From CAZLGM01 sp964623625 (GTDB taxonomy: Bacteria; Desulfobacterota; Desulfobulbia; Desulfobulbales; Desulfocapsaceae): a stretch of 64,000 nucleotides of DNA. A program made the translations under genes and the position numbers. Location of the stretch: positions 1-64,000 of the forward strand of contig CAZUUJ010000014.1 in the NCBI GenBank assembly GCA_964623625.1, read 5' to 3'. Of this stretch, positions 42,453-50,143 are shown piece after piece (position 1 is the stretch's first letter; each line of letters begins with the position of its first letter). The notes under the pieces are model-generated. The model searched no databases. It had not been told where the DNA came from and saw only the letters and a program-made list of their open reading frames with translations.

Positions 42453-43746
42453 ATTCCTATCTCATATCATTACCTCGACATGGAAGGAGTTCAAGCTGCT
42501 CTCGCGAGACAAAGTGGGACTGATCGTCATGTTCATGATGCCTTCCATCCTGGTGATTATTGTCACTCTGGTTCAGGAAAACGTGATGGAGATGTCCGGT
42601 GAAAAAAAATCCACAATCCTTTTCCTGGATATGGATAACGATCTGTTGGCTTATAAGCTGAAAAAGGCATTACTAGATACCGGCAGGATCACCCTCAAAG
42701 AACTGGATAGTAGAACCCAGAGCGCAACAGATGCCAAGATGATGGTTCAGAGCGGTGATTTTCAGCTCTGTATTATTGTACCAGAAGGGGCGACCCCAAA
42801 GCTGAAAGAACGAATAAAGCATCTTTTCGATAAACCGAAAACCGGTTCATCAACAGCACAAAGTTTCGATGAACTGGTTATTTACTTTGATCCGGGCGTT
42901 CTGCCGGGATTTCGTTCATCCATCTCATCCGTTCTGCAGATGGCTGTATCCAGCGTTGAAATGGATTTGAAACTGGCCGCTTTTGAACAGCGCTCCAAAC
43001 GATTGCTGGACCAGATCACTCCGCTTCTTGAGATGGGTGGCGAGCCCATTGATCTGGGACTGGAGAAATTAAAGATACCCCTTCTCACATTAACCGAAAG
43101 GGATGTGGCTGGTGAGAAGCTGGTTGATCCCATCAGCGCCGTTCAACACAATATTCCTTCATGGTCTCTTTTCGGCCTTTTTTTTACAGCCATCCCTCTT
43201 GCCGGCTCCCTTCTGCTGGAACGCAAGTCCGGAATCTGGCGCAGGCTGCTGACCATGCCGATCTCTCCGGTCACTCTGCTGATCGGTAAAATCATCGCCT
43301 ACACAGGGGTCTGCTTTTCCCAGTTGCTGCTGATCGTTTCCATCGGCCGTTTTCTGTTTCCTTTTCTCGGCCTGCCCCCGTTTATCATCGAGGTTGATGT
43401 CCTGCCCCTCGTCTGCATCACCCTTTGCTGCTCTCTGGCCGCCTGCGGCTACGGGATTCTGTTGGGCAGCGCCTGCTCAACCATGGAACAGGCATCGATG
43501 TTCGGTTCGATTTCCATCGTGGTCGCAGCGGCACTTGGCGGCACCATGGTCCCCAGCCATGCCATGCCCGCAGTCATGCAGAAAATCAGCACTCTTTCAC
43601 CGCTCAACTGGGGCTTGACCAGTTTTCAGGATATTATGATCAGGGGATACGGGCTGGCGGATATTACGTTGAACCTCTCTCTGCTGCTGCTCTTTTTTGG
43701 AGTGACGCTATTGATTTCATGGAGGCTTGTCAGGTCGGTTGGTTGA
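42445..43746 (+). CDS. ABC-2 type exporter permease
   Basis: 433 residues from the ATG at 42445. One N-terminal membrane helix (VGLIVMFMMPSILVIIVTL), a ~200-residue outside domain (residues ~45-245), then five helices (WSLFGLFFTAIPLAGSLLL, LLIGKIIAYTGVCFSQLLLIVSI, LPLVCITLCCSLAACGYGILLG, FGSISIVVAAALGGTMVP, LSLLLLFFGVTLLI). This is the usual ABC-2 layout for large lipids, polyketides and drugs. It is tail to tail with the LysR gene. Confidence 0.92.
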   Translation: MNRFLSHIITSTWKEFKLLSRDKVGLIVMFMMPSILVIIVTLVQENVMEMSGEKKSTILFLDMDNDLLAYKLKKALLDTGRITLKELDSRTQSATDAKMMVQSGDFQLCIIVPEGATPKLKERIKHLFDKPKTGSSTAQSFDELVIYFDPGVLPGFRSSISSVLQMAVSSVEMDLKLAAFEQRSKRLLDQITPLLEMGGEPIDLGLEKLKIPLLTLTERDVAGEKLVDPISAVQHNIPSWSLFGLFFTAIPLAGSLLLERKSGIWRRLLTMPISPVTLLIGKIIAYTGVCFSQLLLIVSIGRFLFPFLGLPPFIIEVDVLPLVCITLCCSLAACGYGILLGSACSTMEQASMFGSISIVVAAALGGTMVPSHAMPAVMQKISTLSPLNWGLTSFQDIMIRGYGLADITLNLSLLLLFFGVTLLISWRLVRSVG

Positions 43747-43750
43747 ATAA

Positions 43751-44746
43751 TCAGATCGCGATTTTACTGATATTCGACCGTTTATAGTCCATGGCTTCGT
43801 CGACCAGCATCTGAAAATTATCCTGGGTCAACATGGCAGCCTGGACTTCAAGAAGGTGGCTGATACGAACGCAGAATTGCCGGAATTCCCTCATCAGGCG
43901 GGTGGATATCTTTTTCTTATGTTCGATGATACTGAGTTGCCGCTGCATATCAACACCGTCTAAGACAATCTGCTTCAGTGAACCTTCGGCAATTTCATGG
44001 CAGACGGTCAGGTTCGATAGACAGCCGACACCTGAGCCGACCTTGATGGCATTTTTGATAGCCTCGGTGTGCCCCAGTTTCATAACGATATTCAGATCAG
44101 TCATGTAGTCGCCAAGTTTTCTTTGAAAGACCTGAGCGGTGCCCGAACCCTCTTCCCGTGTAACCCATTGATATTTTTCCAGGTCACCAGAATCCACATC
44201 TACCTTGTCCATAATGGCAGATAGTTCAGGACAGGCCAGCATCATCAATTCGTCTTTGAACCAGGGGGAGACCTTGATCATTTCGTTATTGACCTCACCC
44301 TCCACAAAGCCCATATCGACTTTTCTCTCAACCAGTAACTTTTCAGCTTTCTGGGTGTTATGGACACGAAGATTAAAGACAACCTCAGGATGTATTTTTT
44401 TAAACGCGCTGATGAGATACGGCATGACGTAATTGCCGATGGTAGAAGAGGCAACCAGATTGAGCGTGCCGACTACTTCCCCCTCCTTTTCATTCATCAG
44501 GGCGCAAACATTGGACATTTTGCTCAACACATCTCTTGCCAGAGGCAGTAGAAACCGGCCTCGGTCATTTAAAATCAGTGATCGGCCATGACGGTCAAAC
44601 AGCATTCCGCCGAGTTGATTTTCCATTTCACCCAATGCAAGGCTGACGGCTGATTGGGTAACAAAGAGCTTTTTACTGGCCCTGGTGACCTGTTTGGTCT
44701 CGACTACTGCTATAAAAATTTCCAGCTGCCGCAAGGTTACTGTCAT
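43751..44746 (-). CDS. LysR-family transcriptional regulator
   Basis: 331 residues, about 30 longer than usual because of a C-terminal tail. The N-terminal winged helix is clear (LRQLEIFIAVVETKQVTRASKKLFVTQSAVSLALGEMENQLG), followed by the two-lobed substrate-binding domain (LNLVASSTIGNYVMPYLI; REEGSGTAQVFQRKL). The latter resembles CysB/CbbR-type proteins that sense sulfur or metabolic signals. It ends 4 bases from the ABC permease stop, so it may or may not control the biosynthetic locus. Confidence 0.92.
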   Translation of the reverse strand: MTVTLRQLEIFIAVVETKQVTRASKKLFVTQSAVSLALGEMENQLGGMLFDRHGRSLILNDRGRFLLPLARDVLSKMSNVCALMNEKEGEVVGTLNLVASSTIGNYVMPYLISAFKKIHPEVVFNLRVHNTQKAEKLLVERKVDMGFVEGEVNNEMIKVSPWFKDELMMLACPELSAIMDKVDVDSGDLEKYQWVTREEGSGTAQVFQRKLGDYMTDLNIVMKLGHTEAIKNAIKVGSGVGCLSNLTVCHEIAEGSLKQIVLDGVDMQRQLSIIEHKKKISTRLMREFRQFCVRISHLLEVQAAMLTQDNFQMLVDEAMDYKRSNISKIAI

Positions 44747-45130
44747 TTTTTCCCCAATTTTAAGGATTTCGCTAAAGGAATTTCATCTAAAATATCAGAC
44801 AACTAGTATATACACAGCAGCTGAATCGCGCTTCATATTGATTTCTCTAATATTTTCCATTTCAATTATAAATTATACTTTTTCTAATTTGTTTGCTACT
44901 CCTTTTCAACAGAAGACAACGTAGGGCAGTTTGCTGTTTTCATGGGATAAGACAGTCGTTTTGCAACGGCGGAGAGTTTGTAAGCTACCTGGAAACTCTC
45001 GAATATCTGATATCGAATTATCAGGGATTTCCAGGATACATATTATATTTCTATTCGATGGTCGTTCATCCGATTGAGAGATTCTTTTTAAGACTGATGG
45101 ATGACGAAAAACACTTACTGGAGATTGATT
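44747..45130. other. 384-base intergenic stretch
   Basis: Contains the LysR promoter region (AT-rich, 44760-44900). A plus-strand open frame 44893-45159 has a plausible middle (EYLISNYQGFPGYILYFYSMVVHPIERFF), but no good start, and it overlaps the next gene by 29 bases; I leave it uncalled. Confidence 0.4.
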
Positions 45131-45409
45131 ATGGCAGCACAAACAATGTGGTCCTGTAGAGACTCTGTGAGGCGCGAAGAAAAGACCCGATATCCGGTCA
45201 AAGATTCAGGGGCGAAAGCCTGCTGGGAGATTGTCCGTGAGGTGGATGCTTTTTCGTTCAATGTCTGCAGCGACTGCCTTGTTTATATTGCCGGGCAGAA
45301 AGATTCCATCCTTTCCCGGAATGAAATCCAGGAAATCATGATGTTCAAAGGCATCAATACATTAAGCGGCAGCCATTGCCAACAGTTTACCAACGCCATG
45401 GCAAAATAG
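45131..45409 (+). CDS. Small Cys-containing protein of unknown function
   Basis: 92 residues from the ATG at 45131, with TGGAG 8-12 bases upstream. Five cysteines (in WSCRD, AKACWE, NVCSDC and GSHCQQ) suggest a metal or disulfide site. The rest is a mixed alpha/beta pattern (IVREVDAFSFNVCSDCLVYI; SRNEIQEIMMFKG). No family recognised and no operon partner. Confidence 0.5.
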   Translation: MAAQTMWSCRDSVRREEKTRYPVKDSGAKACWEIVREVDAFSFNVCSDCLVYIAGQKDSILSRNEIQEIMMFKGINTLSGSHCQQFTNAMAK

Positions 45410-45613
45410 TGGCCGCACTTGTATTTACGACAAAAACATCTTCACGAAAACCTACCAACAACTTGCCGGGAGATCATCCATCCCCGATCACTTCTCCCCC
45501 TGACTGGGAATGGATGGTCCTCCCGTGTGTTACACTTCATTTTATCTTATTAACTCACTTTTTGCTAACCAAAATCTGTGAGAGCCTTGCAGGAAATACT
45601 CTTGTAACGCACT

Positions 45614-46452
45614 CTAAGTCGTTGCCGTCTGCTGGTATCTCCGGTTCTTTTTAAGAATTGATTCTAGCCGTTGGTCGCTGACCGACAAACTTTTCCAGAC
45701 AATCTTGAACTTATCGGTAATAAAATCATCAGGGACAAGAATCCGTTTTCTGAGCACCCCAACATATCTTGTCTTCAAATAAACATCATAAGATGACATC
45801 AGGTTTCTGCAGCTTTCATAGACAAACTGGGTGCACGACAAATCGTTATATCTGGTGAAGTTTAACAGGAAATCGTACTCTTTTCTCAGGTGCTGCATGG
45901 CCTCATTGTAAACGGTTCGAAAATCGACCGTTGTAACTCCTCGTGCTCCTGCTCCGGTCTTCTTCTTAAAATGACCATGGAGTCGCACCGGCAGAAGTTC
46001 AGCACATCTTCCATGAACACACCTTGGGCCATGGCATGGATAACCATCTGTTTTCCGGCCCGATAATACTCCTTCCCACTTTCCGGCAGTTTCACTTCGG
46101 GTTTAGGGGGAATATCACCAAGATACAAACCGACATGACTGAAAAAACCGGGAATGAGGTAGCCGTCCAGGTAATCTTTATAGCCGCGGATAAGAATATC
46201 TCCCGGTCGAATCAATTCAATGACCTGCCGCATCTCCTCCCCCTTGATCTCATAGCTTTTAGGAAAGAGAAGAAGAAAAAACGGCGTCCCATAGATTTTA
46301 ACATCACCCAAAAACTTGAGGAATTTCTTCCACAATTCATGAATAATCCGCATACCTTTTCTCCGTGTTGAATTTGATAGGCCCAACATATCAATGAAAC
46401 ACTTTCCTGACAATTTGTTTTCGGGTGGAACAAATCTCTTCCTGATTACCAA
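45614..46452 (-). pseudogene. YiiX/NlpC-P60-superfamily amidase, split by one frameshift
   Basis: Two overlapping minus-strand frames join to one protein of ~275 residues. Part 1 (46452 to ~45945) has the YiiX-like start RPGDILIRGY, FSHVGLYLGD and VIHAMAQGVFMEDVLNF, ending in RRRPEQEHEEL. Part 2, in another frame (from ~45945 to 45614), has TTVDFRTVYNEAMQHL and the late Cys in LSCTQFVYESC. This permuted papain-like layout (His early, Cys late) marks YiiX/C92 peptidases or amidases. The shift near 45945 is not in a homopolymer run. Decay is likely; sequencing error is possible. Confidence 0.72.
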
Positions 46453-46476
46453 TTATTCTATGCCTGGTTTGAAAAA

Positions 46477-46631
46477 GAGGTGTTGTCGCTTTGTCAGACG
46501 TATTTAAAGGATCATGTATGTCAACCGAGTTTTTACTGTAAACCAAGAAGTATCGATCAAATACAGAAAGCTATTGTCCAAGAAGGAATGATCCTTGACC
46601 GGAGGCTAGCCTGGCAAATCGACAACACTTC
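46477..46631. repeat. Family A MITE-like element, copy 2 (155 bp)
   Basis: Same length and structure as the copy at 9008: GAGGTGTTGTCGCTTTG at the left and CAAATCGACAACACTTC at the right, with AAGGATCATGTATGTCAACC and AATGATCCTTGACCGG inside. The two copies share roughly 80% of bases by eye, so the family is not recent here. It sits between the YiiX-like gene relic and ilvA. Confidence 0.78.
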
Positions 46632-46753
46632 GTGTTAGGCTGAGCTTTGTGGGTAATCAGAAATCTCTTTATGGGACAAACAAGTATGTTTACTATTAAG
46701 AGTAATGTTATCTGCCAGCCTTTTCCTGGCAGTTGCAACCCTTAAAAATTGTA

Positions 46754-46759
46754 TATAAT
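46754..46759 (+). promoter_or_regulatory. Candidate -10 element for ilvA
   Basis: A perfect TATAAT ends 10 bases before the ilvA ATG, with TTGCAA 15 bases upstream (46733) as a weak -35. If used, the message would start within a few bases of the ATG and be leaderless, which fits the lack of a ribosome site there. Confidence 0.4.
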
Positions 46760-46768
46760 GAATATGAT

Positions 46769-48292
46769 ATGGCAGCAAAACGATTTCTAGAAAAGGTACT
46801 GACCGCGCGAGTGTATGACGTCGCTGACCAGACACCGCTGGAAGAAATGACAATTCTTTCAAAGCGATTGGACAACAAGGTGTTGTTAAAGCGTGAAGAT
46901 CTGCAACCGGTTTTCTCCTTCAAATTGCGAGGCGCCTTCAATAAGGTACACAAGGCTCTGCAAAAAGATCCCAAATTACCCGGCATCATCGCCGCCTCGG
47001 CGGGAAATCACGCCCAGGGCGTCGCTCTGGCCGCAAAAAAGCTTAAACTTAAAGCCGTTATCGTTATGCCCAAGACCACACCTGAAATCAAGGTGAACGC
47101 AGTTCGCTCCCATGGGGCTAAAACGGTACTCTTTGGTGAAAATTTCGATGAGGCCTACAGCCGCTCCCGTGAGCTGGCCAACAAGCAAGGGTTGACTTTT
47201 ATTCACCCCTACGACGATTACGATGTGATGGCCGGACAGGCCACCATCGGTCATGAAATCATTCGTCAGCACCAGGACGACATCGAGGCCATTTTTGTTC
47301 CGGTGGGCGGTGGTGGGTTATTAGCAGGGATTGCCGGATTTATCCACGCGGTCAGACCATCTATCAAGGTCATCGGGGTGGAGCCGGAGGAAGCCGCCTG
47401 CCTGGCAGCCGCCATGAAAGTCGGCAAACGGATCACACTCAAAGAGGTTGGCATCTTTGCCGATGGCGTTGCAGTCAAGCAGATCGGCAAGAAGACCTTC
47501 AAAATGGTCCGTAATATCGTTGATGATGTGATCACCGTGTCAACCGATCAGATCTGTGCCGCCATCAAGGAAACGTACGACGACACCCGGGCCATCTGCG
47601 AACCTGCCGGAGCTGTTTCACTAGCAGGATTAAAGAAATATGTCGAGATGCATGGCATCAAAGACAAAACCCTGGTAGCGATCAACAGCGGCGCCAACAT
47701 GAATTTTGACCGCCTGAGGCATGTGTCTGAACGAGCCGAAATCGGTGAACAACGTGAAGCGCTGCTGGCAGTTGAGATTCCTGAGCGGCCCGGCAGCTTT
47801 AAACAGTTCTGCAAATCGATCGGTAAACGCCAGATTACCGAATTCAACTACCGCTATTCGGATCCGGACCGGGCCATGGTCTTTGTCGGTATCCAGTTGT
47901 TCCATGGGAACGAGGAGAAAGATCAGATCATCAGGGAGCTTCAGAAAAAGAAGTACAATGTTGAAGATATGACAGACAACGAAGTAGCCAAGCTGCATAC
48001 CCGCTATATGGTCGGTGGTCATCCAGGCCCCGGAGTGGACAACGAACTGCTTTACCGCTTCCAGTTTCCGGAAAAGCTGGGAGCCCTTTTCCAGTTTCTA
48101 ACAGCTCTGAGTAAACGATGGTCGATCAGCCTGTTCCATTACCGGAATCACGGCGCCGACTATGGCCGTATCCTGATCGGTATCCAGGTAAACCCGAATG
48201 AATATAAAGACTTTAACGACTTCCTTGGTGAACTCGACTTTCCCCACTGGGAAGAAACCGACAATCGCGCTTATCAGCTGTTTTTGAAATGA
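46769..48292 (+). CDS. ilvA: Threonine dehydratase (biosynthetic type)
   Basis: 507 residues from the ATG at 46769. It deaminates threonine to 2-oxobutanoate, first step of isoleucine synthesis. PLP Lys K52 in FSFKLRGAFNKVH, the substrate loop SAGNHAQGVALAA, the PLP phosphate loop GGGGLLAGIAGFI and NSGANMNFDRLR are all present. Two C-terminal ACT-like regulatory domains (VEIPERPGSFKQFCKSIG; FPEKLGALFQFLTALS) indicate allosteric control by isoleucine/valine, as in E. coli IlvA. Single gene. Confidence 0.95.
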   Translation: MAAKRFLEKVLTARVYDVADQTPLEEMTILSKRLDNKVLLKREDLQPVFSFKLRGAFNKVHKALQKDPKLPGIIAASAGNHAQGVALAAKKLKLKAVIVMPKTTPEIKVNAVRSHGAKTVLFGENFDEAYSRSRELANKQGLTFIHPYDDYDVMAGQATIGHEIIRQHQDDIEAIFVPVGGGGLLAGIAGFIHAVRPSIKVIGVEPEEAACLAAAMKVGKRITLKEVGIFADGVAVKQIGKKTFKMVRNIVDDVITVSTDQICAAIKETYDDTRAICEPAGAVSLAGLKKYVEMHGIKDKTLVAINSGANMNFDRLRHVSERAEIGEQREALLAVEIPERPGSFKQFCKSIGKRQITEFNYRYSDPDRAMVFVGIQLFHGNEEKDQIIRELQKKKYNVEDMTDNEVAKLHTRYMVGGHPGPGVDNELLYRFQFPEKLGALFQFLTALSKRWSISLFHYRNHGADYGRILIGIQVNPNEYKDFNDFLGELDFPHWEETDNRAYQLFLK

Positions 48293-48367
48293 TTCAAATT
48301 CATTAAACAATTCAAACCTGAAATAAAAAAGCACTTAACCAATAACGAGTGAAGTGCTTGATATATC

Positions 48368-48414
48368 TGGTGCGCCAGGGAGGATTCGAACCCCCGACCT
48401 ATGGATTCGTAGTC
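48368..48414 (-). repeat. Partial tRNA-Arg 3' end: attachment-site scar
   Basis: 47 bases match the 3' part of the tRNA-Arg at 49893-49969 (CCA end, acceptor and T arms, up to the anticodon arm) with one difference, then the match stops. The bases before it (AAAAAAGCACTTAACC ... AAGTGCTTG) also repeat the tRNA terminator hairpin. This is the att duplicate expected at the far end of an element integrated into the tRNA gene. Confidence 0.85.
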
Positions 48415-49036
48415 ATCGTCCTCTGAGCTTCACACCCTCAACATCTACAATAACATTATGAAATCACAACAAAAGTTCTTTGTATACTTTATCTCATTTC
48501 ACACCTGGTAGCAGATTTTAGAAAAAAAGTCTCACACAGATTCTCACATGGTTTTTCTTCAACAACAATCACCCAGCCAATTTAACCTGCAAAGTGTGTC
48601 CACTTGGCTACCCAAAACCAATAATGAATAACGAACACACAACCTTGTCAGATTGTAATCGGCTTAATGGTTTGCTGTAATTCATGCGTTATTACAGTGT
48701 GTTGTGCTGTAATTACCGGGCTTGTCAAATCGTAATTTTAGCTGCCTCTCTACCAGTTTGGTCATCTGCTGCCACAGGGAATGAAAATAGGAATAAATGT
48801 GTTAAAAAAGGAAGTGTAATGTGTATGTGGTTGTATCGTCAGCTTCCTTTTTAAGGTTTATTACATTATATTCATGTAGGGTTACAACCTTTAAACAAGA
48901 TGACAAAGGCGAAAGGGATGGATTTCTGTACAATTACAAAATGTTAATGTAGTGTGTATTGTTCTTTAAGAGGTTTTTTAATTGGGCCACTTATGCGGCT
49001 CTTGAAAAATTTGATTCTTCTGGAGGAGGGGGAAAA
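48415..49036. other. Gene-free part of the tRNA-bounded remnant
   Basis: AT-rich, no convincing gene. CTCACACAGATTCTCACATGG at 48531-48551 is nearly identical to 49825-49845, which is the 3' end of the integrase fragment, so this may be the tail of an earlier integrase copy. Confidence 0.5.
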
Positions 49037-49276
49037 ATGAAGTTTTCGATTTCTATGTTGATCTTTTTTATATTTTTAATTTCTTCTTCGTTAGCTTTTT
49101 CTGAGATAAAGACGATGGAGAAAAGGGAGAGGCACGACAAGACAGTCGATCGTGTAATGTGTGTAGATGGACTTAAGGTCTTTCAGACTGCTTCTTACTA
49201 CAAAGGAGTAGCTATTTCGACAATTCAGCTGTATGAGACTAAAAATGGTAAAGTAGTGCCTGCCACCTGTAAGTAA
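49037..49276 (+). CDS. Small secreted protein of unknown function
   Basis: 79 residues from ATG 49037, with GGAGGAGGGGG just upstream. A signal peptide (ISMLIFFIFLISSSLAFS) is followed by ~58 mature residues with two Cys (RVMCVDGL and PATCK), which could form one disulfide. This arrangement is common in small periplasmic proteins of proteobacteria. It sits in the tRNA-bounded remnant as the only apparently intact gene there, so it may be cargo. Confidence 0.6.
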   Translation: MKFSISMLIFFIFLISSSLAFSEIKTMEKRERHDKTVDRVMCVDGLKVFQTASYYKGVAISTIQLYETKNGKVVPATCK

Positions 49277-49640
49277 TCACGACACTGCTCCATTGCCGAA
49301 CTGCTATCCTGCTGTAAGACGGTCTGAAAGACAAAGTGGATCCATCCGGTCCAACGCCGAACATACCTTCCCATGCGCCCGTTGGACACATTTTGCTCAT
49401 AAAGCCGGTTCAGCCGTCCGGTATATGCCTGGAATGCTGCGTCTGCCAACCGGCAACCGCTCGGTGAAAAATGGATACTTAAGAAACTGAAACCTCTGCT
49501 GATGCGGCCGATAAAGGTCTTGTCCGGGTGGATGGAAAGTTTCAGCTCTGCCAAAGTCTCATGCATGATACGAACTGCCCTGCACAATTTCCAGTGACTG
49601 GGTGCTGTAATAAGCCAATCATGCATGTAGCGGACATACC
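49261..49640 (-). pseudogene. Reverse transcriptase fragment
   Basis: A minus-strand open frame carries the RT palm/thumb region: RYVRYMHDWLITAPSHWKL where a working RT has YMDD, then HPDKTFIGRISRGFSFL, a strong group II intron/RT signature. The N-terminal fingers and most of the palm are missing, the YMDD Asp is His, and the fragment meets the integrase fragment at about 49645. It is a dead remnant of a group II intron-like or related RT. Confidence 0.8.
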
Positions 49641-49863
49641 TTACTTCCGCTATCACGCACTCAAGCATGCTGGTGCATCCATTATGGACTACAACCAGGT
49701 ATCGATCGGAGCCATACAACGAATTTTAAGTCACGGAAACAGGACAACAACCGAAATCTACTTACATAGTCTTGGTAACGCAGAGATTGAAGCTGTAAAG
49801 ACTCTTGAGCGGGCCAGAGAAGTTTCTCACACAGATTCTCACACGGAACAAAAAAGCGCTTAA
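49640..49863 (+). pseudogene. C-terminal fragment of a tyrosine recombinase (integrase)
   Basis: About 70 residues with the last catalytic motifs: HALKHAGAS (HxLRH motif with Lys in place of Arg), IQRILSHGNRTTTEIYLHSL (second His and nucleophile Tyr). The N-terminal two thirds are replaced by unrelated sequence (the RT fragment on the other strand). It ends 30 bases from the tRNA-Arg 3' end, exactly where an element's integrase is expected. Confidence 0.82.
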
Positions 49864-49884
49864 CCCGAAACGAGTTAAGCGCTT
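49854..49884 (-). terminator. Terminator of the tRNA-Arg gene
   Basis: Stem AAGCGCTTAAC / GTTAAGCGCTT (imperfect only at the loop), followed on the minus strand by a T-run. A diverged copy lies at 48322-48355 next to the partial tRNA. Confidence 0.85.
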
Positions 49885-49892
49885 GAATTTCC

Positions 49893-49969
49893 TGGTGCGC
49901 CAGGGAGGATTCGAACCCCCGACCTACGGATTCGTAGTCCGTCGCTCTATCCAGCTGAGCCACTGGCGC
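49893..49969 (-). tRNA. tRNA-Arg (anticodon ACG)
   Basis: 77 bases including an encoded CCA. The acceptor stem pairs GCGCCAG with CTGGCGC, the anticodon arm ACGGA-CTACGAA-TCCGT has anticodon ACG, and the T loop is GTTCGAATC. It is intact and serves as the integration site of the remnant element on its 3' side. Confidence 0.96.
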
Positions 49970-50143
49970 AAAATGTGTGAGAGGTATACCCTCTTTTCCC
50001 TCTTTCCTCAAGAAAAGTTTTTGACTGTTGTGAAAAAGCTGGTTCGTGATTCATTATAACTTCGAGCTCGCAACAATCCCGTTGTTCCTTTGCAACAACA
50101 GAAGGGAAGTTCCTTTGTTTCGAGAGAAATATCCGGGTTGCCT

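Noticed and set aside
24445..43746. Naming the locus a ladderane, carotenoid or aryl polyene cluster
   Set aside because: There are no CrtB/CrtE genes, no FabZ-type dehydratases or aryl-polyene ketoreductase set, and the BtrH-like and altered KAS III/AT enzymes do not fit. Gene content alone cannot name the product.
45614..46452. Programmed frameshift in the YiiX-like gene
   Set aside because: No slippery heptamer or following pseudoknot-like structure near 45945; mutation or sequencing error is simpler.
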